Shown: one piece after another, positions 1-8,841 of the stretch
Numbering within the stretch: the first letter of the stretch is position 1
How the letters are laid out: each line of letters starts with the position of its first letter
Assembly: GCA_916613615.1 (NCBI GenBank)
Contig: OU744725.1
Coordinates: forward strand, 64,364,575-64,428,574
From: Steromphala cineraria
Lineage: Eukaryota; Mollusca; Gastropoda; Trochida; Trochidae
DNA length: 64,000 nt
Direction of reading: 5' to 3'
Notes under the pieces: generated by a model
What the model was told of the DNA's origin: nothing
Database searches by the model: none
The model's input: only the letters and a program-made list of their open reading frames with translations
Translations under genes and position numbers: made by a program

Positions 1-1034
1 CTCTGCAGTACTCTTATTTGTAACGTCATGCAACTTTCGCGGCCCTCTCACGTGTAAACTACGGCCGGAACCCGGCGTCATACCGTTCGGAAAAGAAGCG
101 CCGTGAAAATGCCTTCAATTTGAAACCATTTTCACTTCGCTAGCCCCTCTAGTTAGTGTTTTAGCTATTTTTTTGTGACCGAAATCGGTGCCGTAACCTT
201 TCATTGTTAAAAGGGTCAAACTGTGACGTAACAGACGAATCCAGTACCTACGTCATAGACAGAAGATGGGTCTGACGTGCTTTGCGTTAGCACCTAGAAA
301 ACGCTGATTTCGGCGAAAATAAGCGCTGCCGGGCCCTAAAAACGATTGAAAAGGTTAGTTCACATCTTTGTCTAAGTGCCGCAATGTTTTTTATGTGCAA
401 ATTAATTTTATAAATTTATTTAATGAGCGTTTTAATTTTCGCTATATTGCTAACCCTTGCCGACTTAGGGAAATCGCCGCCGTTGCCTTTCTTTTATTTT
501 ACACTGTATGCAGACATTTTAATACATGACCTATTGTTTCACATTTATCACAGGAGTATATTCTTTATGTTTTCGCTATTTTTTTGGTATATTTTGATTG
601 TTAAAAACCTATTTTTTAGACAATTTACGCACTGTAAGTTTTGCATTTGTTTTTAAAAGTTGCTGCGGCGGCAGGTTCACTGTTAGATTAGTGTCGGCAG
701 TGACGGCGGCCCTAAGTCGGGTCCTGCTATGTATGAAATACGTATTTGATACATGTCGGACGTTGTACCTACGTTGCGATTGAGATGGAATAGAATTTAG
801 GAAATTACAGTAGGTTTTTGCTACATAGGCAAAGAAGTTAAGTATTGTTAATACATTTGAAAACACCAAATTGCATGTGTAAAGGCGTGCGTTGGGCGTT
901 TGTTTTGGGGATGTTTCTAGGGTATTTTGGCAATTAAAATTTTTGGAAAAATGTGTAAGTGTGTATGCAAAGTAGCGGCCGGCGTCTATGGTCAGCGGGT
1001 CGGCATTGAAAGGCCGGAACGGCCACGAATCGGT
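1..1034 (+). other. Intergenic spacer and 5' flank of the first U2 gene
   Basis: About 1.03 kb of non-coding spacer lies upstream of each U2 gene. The first 350 bp is mixed in composition, the middle (about 350-660) is AT-rich with T-runs, and the last 80 bp before the gene is GC-rich. Short open frames of 61-151 codons recur identically in each unit on both strands. They overlap each other and the U2 gene and resemble no protein I know, so I treat them as chance. No 5S rRNA, U1, U5 or U6 sequence was recognised. The same description applies to spacers 1330-2363, 2658-3691, 3987-5020, 5316-6349 and 6645-7678. Confidence 0.8.
935..1034 (+). promoter_or_regulatory. Likely U2 proximal promoter region, TATA-less
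   Basis: This is the 100 bp immediately upstream of U2. There is no TATA box near -30, which fits RNA polymerase II snRNA genes; U6-type polymerase III genes have one. Visible elements are an octamer-like ATGCAAA at 965-971 (about -70 to -64) and a GC inverted repeat GGCCG-GAA-CGGCC at 1012-1024 (-23 to -11). A proximal sequence element is expected around -40 to -65, but it is lineage-specific and I cannot assign it. The equivalent regions precede 2364, 3692, 5021, 6350 and 7679. The location is inferred from the gene start, not from a recognised consensus. Confidence 0.4.
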
Positions 1035-1224
1035 ATCGCTTCTCGGCCTTTTGGCTAAGATCAAAGTGTAGTATCTGTTCTTATCAGCTTAATATCTGAT
1101 ACGTCTTCTATATGAAGACATCGATATTAAACTGATTTTTAGAACGGGATGAGGTGCCACGGGGCTTGCTCCGCCCTCATCACGGGTTGACCCGGTATTG
1201 CAGTACCTCCGGGACCGGCCCACC
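1035..1224 (+). ncRNA. U2: U2 spliceosomal snRNA, copy 1
   Basis: U2 snRNA base-pairs with the intron branch site and with U6 in the spliceosome. The RNA begins with the conserved AUCGCUUCUCGG. Stem-loop I (CUCGGCC-UUUU-GGCUAAG) follows, then the branch-site-recognition GUAGUA at RNA positions 34-39 (1068-1073). Next come stem IIa (AUCAG...CUGAU), stem IIb (GUCUUC-UAUAU-GAAGAC) and an Sm site AUUUUUAG at about RNA 101-108. Stem III follows, then stem IV with the loop AUUGCAGUACC that binds the U2A'/U2B'' proteins in known U2. The length of 190 nt matches the usual 187-191. The AAAG before UGUAGUA matches the protostome form. The 3' end was placed at CCCACC by comparison with known U2 and could be off by 1-2 nt. 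A 3' box lies 15 nt downstream. Confidence 0.97.
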
Positions 1225-1238
1225 TCATATTCAAATCA

Positions 1239-1247
1239 AAAATTAGA
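1239..1247 (+). terminator. snRNA 3' box, copy 1
   Basis: AAAATTAGA fits the core AAARNNAGA of the metazoan snRNA 3' box, the Integrator-dependent 3'-end formation signal. It lies 15 nt past the U2 3' end, within the usual 9-19 nt. A pyrimidine run of eight T follows. Position and match agree, so the call is fairly firm, although the upstream GTTT half of the vertebrate consensus is not clear. Confidence 0.75.
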
Positions 1248-2363
1248 AATCTCTTTTTTTTACTCTGTTCCTTTTCGGACAGGGTCTTTAAGAGTCGCTG
1301 TACGGCGTATTTAAATGAAAATACGTTCACTCTGCAGTACTCTTATTTGTAACGTCATGCAACTTTCGCGGCCCTCTCACGTGTAAACTACGGCCGGAAC
1401 CCGGCGTCATACCGTTCGGAAAAGAAGCGCCGTGAAAATGCCTTCAATTTGAAACCATTTTCACTTCGCTAGCCCCTCTAGTTAGTGTTTTAGCTATTTT
1501 TTTGTGACCGAAATCGGTGCCGTAACCTTTCATTGTTAAAAGGGTCAAACTGTGACGTAACAGACGAATCCAGTACCTACGTCATAGACAGAAGATGGGT
1601 CTGACGTGCTTTGCGTTAGCACCTAGAAAACGCTGATTTCGGCGAAAATAAGCGCTGCCGGGCCCTAAAAACGATTGAAAAGGTTAGTTCACATCTTTGT
1701 CTAAGTGCCGCAATGTTTTTTATGTGCAAATTAATTTTATAAATTTATTTAATGAGCGTTTTAATTTTCGCTATATTGCTAACCCTTGCCGACTTAGGGA
1801 AATCGCCGCCGTTGCCTTTCTTTTATTTTACACTGTATGCAGACATTTTAATACATGACCTATTGTTTCACATTTATCACAGGAGTATATTCTTTATGTT
1901 TTCGCTATTTTTTTGGTATATTTTGATTGTTAAAAACCTATTTTTTAGACAATTTACGCACTGTAAGTTTTGCATTTGTTTTTAAAAGTTGCTGCGGCGG
2001 CAGGTTCACTGTTAGATTAGTGTCGGCAGTGACGGCGGCCCTAAGTCGGGTCCTGCTATGTATGAAATACGTATTTGATACATGTCGGACGTTGTACCTA
2101 CGTTGCGATTGAGATGGAATAGAATTTAGGAAATTACAGTAGGTTTTTGCTACATAGGCAAAGAAGTTAAGTATTGTTAATACATTTGAAAACACCAAAT
2201 TGCATGTGTAAAGGCGTGCGTTGGGCGTTTGTTTTGGGGATGTTTCTAGGGTATTTTGGCAATTAAAATTTTTGGAAAAATGTGTAAGTGTGTATGCAAA
2301 GTAGCGGCCGGCGTCTATGGTCAGCGGGTCGGCATTGAAAGGCCGGAACGGCCACGAATCGGT

Positions 2364-2553
2364 ATCGCTTCTCGGCCTTTTGGCTAAGATCAAAGTGTAG
2401 TATCTGTTCTTATCAGCTTAATATCTGATACGTCTTCTATATGAAGACATCGATATTAAACTGATTTTTAGAACGGGATGAGGTGCCACGGGGCTTGCTC
2501 CGCCCTCATCACGGGTTGACCCGGTATTGCAGTACCTCCGGGACCGGCCCACC
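2364..2553 (+). ncRNA. U2: U2 spliceosomal snRNA, copy 2
   Basis: Identical by eye to copy 1 over 190 nt, including GUAGUA, the Sm site AUUUUUAG and stem-loop IV. It is a complete and presumably functional gene. Its 3' flank carries the only length variant seen among the units, one A fewer between the gene and its 3' box. Confidence 0.97.
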
Positions 2554-2566
2554 TCATATTCAAATC

Positions 2567-2575
2567 AAAATTAGA
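2567..2575 (+). terminator. snRNA 3' box, copy 2
   Basis: AAAATTAGA, 14 nt after the U2 end. The single-A deletion of this unit shortens the distance by one base and leaves the core unchanged. Confidence 0.75.
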
Positions 2576-3691
2576 AATCTCTTTTTTTTACTCTGTTCCT
2601 TTTCGGACAGGGTCTTTAAGAGTCGCTGTACGGCGTATTTAAATGAAAATACGTTCACTCTGCAGTACTCTTATTTGTAACGTCATGCAACTTTCGCGGC
2701 CCTCTCACGTGTAAACTACGGCCGGAACCCGGCGTCATACCGTTCGGAAAAGAAGCGCCGTGAAAATGCCTTCAATTTGAAACCATTTTCACTTCGCTAG
2801 CCCCTCTAGTTAGTGTTTTAGCTATTTTTTTGTGACCGAAATCGGTGCCGTAACCTTTCATTGTTAAAAGGGTCAAACTGTGACGTAACAGACGAATCCA
2901 GTACCTACGTCATAGACAGAAGATGGGTCTGACGTGCTTTGCGTTAGCACCTAGAAAACGCTGATTTCGGCGAAAATAAGCGCTGCCGGGCCCTAAAAAC
3001 GATTGAAAAGGTTAGTTCACATCTTTGTCTAAGTGCCGCAATGTTTTTTATGTGCAAATTAATTTTATAAATTTATTTAATGAGCGTTTTAATTTTCGCT
3101 ATATTGCTAACCCTTGCCGACTTAGGGAAATCGCCGCCGTTGCCTTTCTTTTATTTTACACTGTATGCAGACATTTTAATACATGACCTATTGTTTCACA
3201 TTTATCACAGGAGTATATTCTTTATGTTTTCGCTATTTTTTTGGTATATTTTGATTGTTAAAAACCTATTTTTTAGACAATTTACGCACTGTAAGTTTTG
3301 CATTTGTTTTTAAAAGTTGCTGCGGCGGCAGGTTCACTGTTAGATTAGTGTCGGCAGTGACGGCGGCCCTAAGTCGGGTCCTGCTATGTATGAAATACGT
3401 ATTTGATACATGTCGGACGTTGTACCTACGTTGCGATTGAGATGGAATAGAATTTAGGAAATTACAGTAGGTTTTTGCTACATAGGCAAAGAAGTTAAGT
3501 ATTGTTAATACATTTGAAAACACCAAATTGCATGTGTAAAGGCGTGCGTTGGGCGTTTGTTTTGGGGATGTTTCTAGGGTATTTTGGCAATTAAAATTTT
3601 TGGAAAAATGTGTAAGTGTGTATGCAAAGTAGCGGCCGGCGTCTATGGTCAGCGGGTCGGCATTGAAAGGCCGGAACGGCCACGAATCGGT

Positions 3692-3881
3692 ATCGCTTCT
3701 CGGCCTTTTGGCTAAGATCAAAGTGTAGTATCTGTTCTTATCAGCTTAATATCTGATACGTCTTCTATATGAAGACATCGATATTAAACTGATTTTTAGA
3801 ACGGGATGAGGTGCCACGGGGCTTGCTCCGCCCTCATCACGGGTTGACCCGGTATTGCAGTACCTCCGGGACCGGCCCACC
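3692..3881 (+). ncRNA. U2: U2 spliceosomal snRNA, copy 3
   Basis: Complete 190-nt U2 gene, identical by eye to copy 1, in the same orientation and at the same offset in its unit (1034 bp from the unit start). All core elements are intact: stem I, GUAGUA, stems IIa/IIb, Sm site, stems III and IV. Confidence 0.97.
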
Positions 3882-3895
3882 TCATATTCAAATCA

Positions 3896-3904
3896 AAAAT
3901 TAGA
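3896..3904 (+). terminator. snRNA 3' box, copy 3
   Basis: AAAATTAGA, 15 nt after the U2 end, followed by a T-run as in copy 1. Confidence 0.75.
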
Positions 3905-5020
3905 AATCTCTTTTTTTTACTCTGTTCCTTTTCGGACAGGGTCTTTAAGAGTCGCTGTACGGCGTATTTAAATGAAAATACGTTCACTCTGCAGTACTCT
4001 TATTTGTAACGTCATGCAACTTTCGCGGCCCTCTCACGTGTAAACTACGGCCGGAACCCGGCGTCATACCGTTCGGAAAAGAAGCGCCGTGAAAATGCCT
4101 TCAATTTGAAACCATTTTCACTTCGCTAGCCCCTCTAGTTAGTGTTTTAGCTATTTTTTTGTGACCGAAATCGGTGCCGTAACCTTTCATTGTTAAAAGG
4201 GTCAAACTGTGACGTAACAGACGAATCCAGTACCTACGTCATAGACAGAAGATGGGTCTGACGTGCTTTGCGTTAGCACCTAGAAAACGCTGATTTCGGC
4301 GAAAATAAGCGCTGCCGGGCCCTAAAAACGATTGAAAAGGTTAGTTCACATCTTTGTCTAAGTGCCGCAATGTTTTTTATGTGCAAATTAATTTTATAAA
4401 TTTATTTAATGAGCGTTTTAATTTTCGCTATATTGCTAACCCTTGCCGACTTAGGGAAATCGCCGCCGTTGCCTTTCTTTTATTTTACACTGTATGCAGA
4501 CATTTTAATACATGACCTATTGTTTCACATTTATCACAGGAGTATATTCTTTATGTTTTCGCTATTTTTTTGGTATATTTTGATTGTTAAAAACCTATTT
4601 TTTAGACAATTTACGCACTGTAAGTTTTGCATTTGTTTTTAAAAGTTGCTGCGGCGGCAGGTTCACTGTTAGATTAGTGTCGGCAGTGACGGCGGCCCTA
4701 AGTCGGGTCCTGCTATGTATGAAATACGTATTTGATACATGTCGGACGTTGTACCTACGTTGCGATTGAGATGGAATAGAATTTAGGAAATTACAGTAGG
4801 TTTTTGCTACATAGGCAAAGAAGTTAAGTATTGTTAATACATTTGAAAACACCAAATTGCATGTGTAAAGGCGTGCGTTGGGCGTTTGTTTTGGGGATGT
4901 TTCTAGGGTATTTTGGCAATTAAAATTTTTGGAAAAATGTGTAAGTGTGTATGCAAAGTAGCGGCCGGCGTCTATGGTCAGCGGGTCGGCATTGAAAGGC
5001 CGGAACGGCCACGAATCGGT

Positions 5021-5210
5021 ATCGCTTCTCGGCCTTTTGGCTAAGATCAAAGTGTAGTATCTGTTCTTATCAGCTTAATATCTGATACGTCTTCTATATG
5101 AAGACATCGATATTAAACTGATTTTTAGAACGGGATGAGGTGCCACGGGGCTTGCTCCGCCCTCATCACGGGTTGACCCGGTATTGCAGTACCTCCGGGA
5201 CCGGCCCACC
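5021..5210 (+). ncRNA. U2: U2 spliceosomal snRNA, copy 4
   Basis: Complete 190-nt U2 gene identical by eye to copy 1, with intact branch-site-recognition, Sm and stem IV elements. Confidence 0.97.
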
Positions 5211-5224
5211 TCATATTCAAATCA

Positions 5225-5233
5225 AAAATTAGA
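5225..5233 (+). terminator. snRNA 3' box, copy 4
   Basis: AAAATTAGA, 15 nt after the U2 end. Confidence 0.75.
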
Positions 5234-6349
5234 AATCTCTTTTTTTTACTCTGTTCCTTTTCGGACAGGGTCTTTAAGAGTCGCTGTACGGCGTATTTAA
5301 ATGAAAATACGTTCACTCTGCAGTACTCTTATTTGTAACGTCATGCAACTTTCGCGGCCCTCTCACGTGTAAACTACGGCCGGAACCCGGCGTCATACCG
5401 TTCGGAAAAGAAGCGCCGTGAAAATGCCTTCAATTTGAAACCATTTTCACTTCGCTAGCCCCTCTAGTTAGTGTTTTAGCTATTTTTTTGTGACCGAAAT
5501 CGGTGCCGTAACCTTTCATTGTTAAAAGGGTCAAACTGTGACGTAACAGACGAATCCAGTACCTACGTCATAGACAGAAGATGGGTCTGACGTGCTTTGC
5601 GTTAGCACCTAGAAAACGCTGATTTCGGCGAAAATAAGCGCTGCCGGGCCCTAAAAACGATTGAAAAGGTTAGTTCACATCTTTGTCTAAGTGCCGCAAT
5701 GTTTTTTATGTGCAAATTAATTTTATAAATTTATTTAATGAGCGTTTTAATTTTCGCTATATTGCTAACCCTTGCCGACTTAGGGAAATCGCCGCCGTTG
5801 CCTTTCTTTTATTTTACACTGTATGCAGACATTTTAATACATGACCTATTGTTTCACATTTATCACAGGAGTATATTCTTTATGTTTTCGCTATTTTTTT
5901 GGTATATTTTGATTGTTAAAAACCTATTTTTTAGACAATTTACGCACTGTAAGTTTTGCATTTGTTTTTAAAAGTTGCTGCGGCGGCAGGTTCACTGTTA
6001 GATTAGTGTCGGCAGTGACGGCGGCCCTAAGTCGGGTCCTGCTATGTATGAAATACGTATTTGATACATGTCGGACGTTGTACCTACGTTGCGATTGAGA
6101 TGGAATAGAATTTAGGAAATTACAGTAGGTTTTTGCTACATAGGCAAAGAAGTTAAGTATTGTTAATACATTTGAAAACACCAAATTGCATGTGTAAAGG
6201 CGTGCGTTGGGCGTTTGTTTTGGGGATGTTTCTAGGGTATTTTGGCAATTAAAATTTTTGGAAAAATGTGTAAGTGTGTATGCAAAGTAGCGGCCGGCGT
6301 CTATGGTCAGCGGGTCGGCATTGAAAGGCCGGAACGGCCACGAATCGGT

Positions 6350-6539
6350 ATCGCTTCTCGGCCTTTTGGCTAAGATCAAAGTGTAGTATCTGTTCTTATC
6401 AGCTTAATATCTGATACGTCTTCTATATGAAGACATCGATATTAAACTGATTTTTAGAACGGGATGAGGTGCCACGGGGCTTGCTCCGCCCTCATCACGG
6501 GTTGACCCGGTATTGCAGTACCTCCGGGACCGGCCCACC
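6350..6539 (+). ncRNA. U2: U2 spliceosomal snRNA, copy 5
   Basis: Complete 190-nt U2 gene identical by eye to copy 1, same orientation and spacing. Confidence 0.97.
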
Positions 6540-6553
6540 TCATATTCAAATCA

Positions 6554-6562
6554 AAAATTAGA
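6554..6562 (+). terminator. snRNA 3' box, copy 5
   Basis: AAAATTAGA, 15 nt after the U2 end. Confidence 0.75.
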
Positions 6563-7678
6563 AATCTCTTTTTTTTACTCTGTTCCTTTTCGGACAGGGT
6601 CTTTAAGAGTCGCTGTACGGCGTATTTAAATGAAAATACGTTCACTCTGCAGTACTCTTATTTGTAACGTCATGCAACTTTCGCGGCCCTCTCACGTGTA
6701 AACTACGGCCGGAACCCGGCGTCATACCGTTCGGAAAAGAAGCGCCGTGAAAATGCCTTCAATTTGAAACCATTTTCACTTCGCTAGCCCCTCTAGTTAG
6801 TGTTTTAGCTATTTTTTTGTGACCGAAATCGGTGCCGTAACCTTTCATTGTTAAAAGGGTCAAACTGTGACGTAACAGACGAATCCAGTACCTACGTCAT
6901 AGACAGAAGATGGGTCTGACGTGCTTTGCGTTAGCACCTAGAAAACGCTGATTTCGGCGAAAATAAGCGCTGCCGGGCCCTAAAAACGATTGAAAAGGTT
7001 AGTTCACATCTTTGTCTAAGTGCCGCAATGTTTTTTATGTGCAAATTAATTTTATAAATTTATTTAATGAGCGTTTTAATTTTCGCTATATTGCTAACCC
7101 TTGCCGACTTAGGGAAATCGCCGCCGTTGCCTTTCTTTTATTTTACACTGTATGCAGACATTTTAATACATGACCTATTGTTTCACATTTATCACAGGAG
7201 TATATTCTTTATGTTTTCGCTATTTTTTTGGTATATTTTGATTGTTAAAAACCTATTTTTTAGACAATTTACGCACTGTAAGTTTTGCATTTGTTTTTAA
7301 AAGTTGCTGCGGCGGCAGGTTCACTGTTAGATTAGTGTCGGCAGTGACGGCGGCCCTAAGTCGGGTCCTGCTATGTATGAAATACGTATTTGATACATGT
7401 CGGACGTTGTACCTACGTTGCGATTGAGATGGAATAGAATTTAGGAAATTACAGTAGGTTTTTGCTACATAGGCAAAGAAGTTAAGTATTGTTAATACAT
7501 TTGAAAACACCAAATTGCATGTGTAAAGGCGTGCGTTGGGCGTTTGTTTTGGGGATGTTTCTAGGGTATTTTGGCAATTAAAATTTTTGGAAAAATGTGT
7601 AAGTGTGTATGCAAAGTAGCGGCCGGCGTCTATGGTCAGCGGGTCGGCATTGAAAGGCCGGAACGGCCACGAATCGGT

Positions 7679-7868
7679 ATCGCTTCTCGGCCTTTTGGCT
7701 AAGATCAAAGTGTAGTATCTGTTCTTATCAGCTTAATATCTGATACGTCTTCTATATGAAGACATCGATATTAAACTGATTTTTAGAACGGGATGAGGTG
7801 CCACGGGGCTTGCTCCGCCCTCATCACGGGTTGACCCGGTATTGCAGTACCTCCGGGACCGGCCCACC
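7679..7868 (+). ncRNA. U2: U2 spliceosomal snRNA, copy 6 (array edge)
   Basis: Complete 190-nt U2 gene identical by eye to copy 1. It is the last U2 gene of the array, about 570 bp from the satellite junction. All functional elements are intact, so proximity to the satellite has not visibly degraded it. Confidence 0.97.
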
Positions 7869-7882
7869 TCATATTCAAATCA

Positions 7883-7891
7883 AAAATTAGA
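7883..7891 (+). terminator. snRNA 3' box, copy 6
   Basis: AAAATTAGA, 15 nt after the U2 end. Confidence 0.75.
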
Positions 7892-7973
7892 AATCTCTTT
7901 TTTTTACTCTGTTCCTTTTCGGACAGGGTCTTTAAGAGTCGCTGTACGGCGTATTTAAATGAAAATACGTTCA

Positions 7974-8441
7974 CTCTGCAGTACTCTTATTTGTAACGTC
8001 ATGCAACTTTCGCGGCCCTCTCACGTGTAAACTACGGCCGGAACCCGGCGTCATACCGTTCGGAAAAGAAGCGCCGTGAAAATGCCTTCAATTTGAAACC
8101 ATTTTCACTTCGCTAGCCCCTCTAGTTAGTGTTTTAGCTATTTTTTTGTGACCGAAATCGGTGCCGTAACCTTTCATTGTTAAAAGGGTCAAACTGTGAC
8201 GTAACAGACGAATCCAGTACCTACGTCATAGACAGAAGATGGGTCTGACGTGCTTTGCGTTAGCACCTAGAAAACGCTGATTTCGGCGAAAATAAGCGCT
8301 GCCGGGCCCTAAAAACGATTGAAAAGGTTAGTTCACATCTTTGTCTAAGTGCCGCAATGTTTTTTATGTGCAAATTAATTTTATAAATTTATTTAATGAG
8401 CGTTTTAATTTTCGCTATATTGCTAACCCTTGCCGACTTAG
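7974..8441 (+). repeat. Truncated seventh U2 unit, spacer only
   Basis: The first 468 bp of the unit (equivalent to 1-468) is present with no visible change. It then stops within the AT-rich spacer, so the unit has no U2 gene. Satellite sequence follows with no transitional DNA. Confidence 0.95.
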
Positions 8442-8443
8442 TG
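8440..8443. other. Junction between U2 array and 323-bp satellite
   Basis: To the left the sequence matches the U2 spacer up to ...GACTTAG. To the right it matches the satellite from TGCCGGTTTT. Both parent sequences have AG at the breakpoint (spacer ...TTAG, satellite ...AAAG), so the exact base is ambiguous within two bases and the join could have used 2-bp microhomology. No transposon, target duplication or filler DNA is visible at the join. Confidence 0.85.
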
Positions 8444-8764
8444 CCGGTTTTCGCTAATTTGGGCGTAATCGCACTTATTCAAGCCCCGTAACCCTCAACG
8501 CGCAAGAATTCCAAGTCATCAAAGTCACCAAAAGTAGGGTTGTGATATATCAAAATGTAGCTGAGATCATTTCGAACGACATAAGTTGGTCCAAAAATTG
8601 CAAAAAAGCGACGGTTTTCCCAATATTTGATGAAATCGCTTAATCAAGGGGCATAACTCTTACCCACTAAAATTTTCAAAGTTGCAAAAATAGGGTTGTG
8701 ACCCATCTAATTGCTCCTGGGACCATCACGAAGAACTTTTATCCATTTCCGAAGACCAAAAAAG
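8442..8764 (+). repeat. Reference satellite monomer (first copy, 323 bp)
   Basis: First monomer after the U2 junction and a convenient reference. Features in order: CpG-rich first 70 bp with CCGTAACCCTCAACGCGC, an EcoRI site, TAGGGTTGTGA followed by TGATATATCA, TTCGAACGAC, an A-rich stretch then GCGACGGTTTTCCC, and a second TAGGGTTGTGA about 156 bp after the first. Stop codons occur in all frames of the normal monomer. Confidence 0.95.
8519..8675 (+). repeat. Half-unit A of the dimeric satellite monomer (157 bp)
   Basis: Starts at TCAAAGTCACC. It aligns in direct orientation with half-unit B (8676-8841). Shared landmarks in the same order are TCAAAGT, TAGGGTTGTGA, GA-CATTTCGAA / GA-CATCACGAA, CCAAAAAAG, CGGTTTTC, AATTTG or ATTTG, AATCGC, and TTA-TCAAG followed by CTTACCC / GTAACCC. 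The halves are clearly related but much more diverged from each other than monomers are. Confidence 0.85.
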
Positions 8765-8841
8765 TGCCGGTTTTCGCTAATTTGGGCGTAATCGCACTTA
8801 TTCAAGCCCCGTAACCCTCAACGCGCAAGAATTCCAAGTCA
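8676..8841 (+). repeat. Half-unit B of the dimeric satellite monomer (166 bp)
   Basis: Starts at TCAAAGTTGC and continues into the next 323-bp period. It matches half-unit A in landmark order. Together A and B give 323 bp, implying that an ancestral repeat of about 160 bp was dimerised and the dimer then amplified. Confidence 0.85.

Larger units (their letters stand above)
1330..2657 (+). repeat. U2 array unit 2 (1328 bp, one-base variant)
   Basis: Same layout as unit 1. It is the only full unit of 1328 bp: the A-run after the U2 gene (within 2562-2570) has four A where the other units have five. The 3' box core is still intact, so the change should be neutral. It opens a plus-strand frame of 65 codons at 2483 across U2 and its flank, which is chance. 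Confidence 0.95.
2658..3986 (+). repeat. U2 array unit 3 (1329 bp)
   Basis: Full unit with the same spacer, U2 gene and 3' box as unit 1. No differences from unit 1 were found by eye. Confidence 0.95.
3987..5315 (+). repeat. U2 array unit 4 (1329 bp)
   Basis: Full unit with the same spacer, U2 gene and 3' box as unit 1. No differences were found by eye. Confidence 0.95.
5316..6644 (+). repeat. U2 array unit 5 (1329 bp)
   Basis: Full unit with the same spacer, U2 gene and 3' box as unit 1. No differences were found by eye. Confidence 0.95.
6645..7973 (+). repeat. U2 array unit 6 (1329 bp), last complete unit
   Basis: Last full unit before the satellite. It is as well conserved as the internal units. 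This is notable because edge units of tandem arrays often diverge when homogenisation weakens at the boundary. Confidence 0.95.
1..8441 (+). repeat. Tandem U2 snRNA gene array, 1329-bp unit, six full units plus a truncated one
   Basis: Units start at 1, 1330, 2658, 3987, 5316, 6645 and 7974, all in the same orientation. Five full units are 1329 bp and the second is 1328 bp because one A is missing from an A-run just downstream of its U2 gene. By eye I found no other difference between units, so the array is strongly homogenised, as known for the human RNU2 locus (concerted evolution). The last unit stops after 468 bp at the satellite junction. The true left end lies outside the window, so six is a minimum copy number. 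Each unit holds one U2 gene and no other snRNA or 5S rRNA that I could recognise. Confidence 0.97.

Noticed and set aside
423..656. 77-codon hydrophobic plus-strand frame in each spacer
   Set aside because: It lies in AT-rich T-run sequence that gives a Phe/Leu/Ile-rich translation by composition alone. There is no supporting context.
609..1064. 151-codon minus-strand open frame repeated in every U2 unit
   Set aside because: It overlaps the first 30 bp of U2 on the opposite strand, recurs only because the unit is repeated, and its product shows no domain I recognise. Competing frames lie on the other strand.
1..8441. Linked 5S rRNA, U1, U5 or U6 genes in the U2 unit, as seen in some bivalves
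   Set aside because: I looked for the conserved 5' ends and internal boxes of these RNAs in the spacer on both strands and found none.
8530..8560. TAGGGTTG as telomeric repeat
   Set aside because: Only a single TAGGGTT per half-unit occurs, not a tandem TTAGGG tract. It is part of the satellite sequence.
8565..8600. CENP-B box-like motif at TTCGAACGACATAAG
   Set aside because: It matches only the TTCG and central A of the NTTCGNNNNANNCGGGN core and lacks the CGGG part.
8620..8645. Hammerhead ribozyme core (TTGATGAAATCG)
   Set aside because: The core would need CTGATGA, then a stem II, then GAAA. Here the first base differs and no stem II separates the parts.
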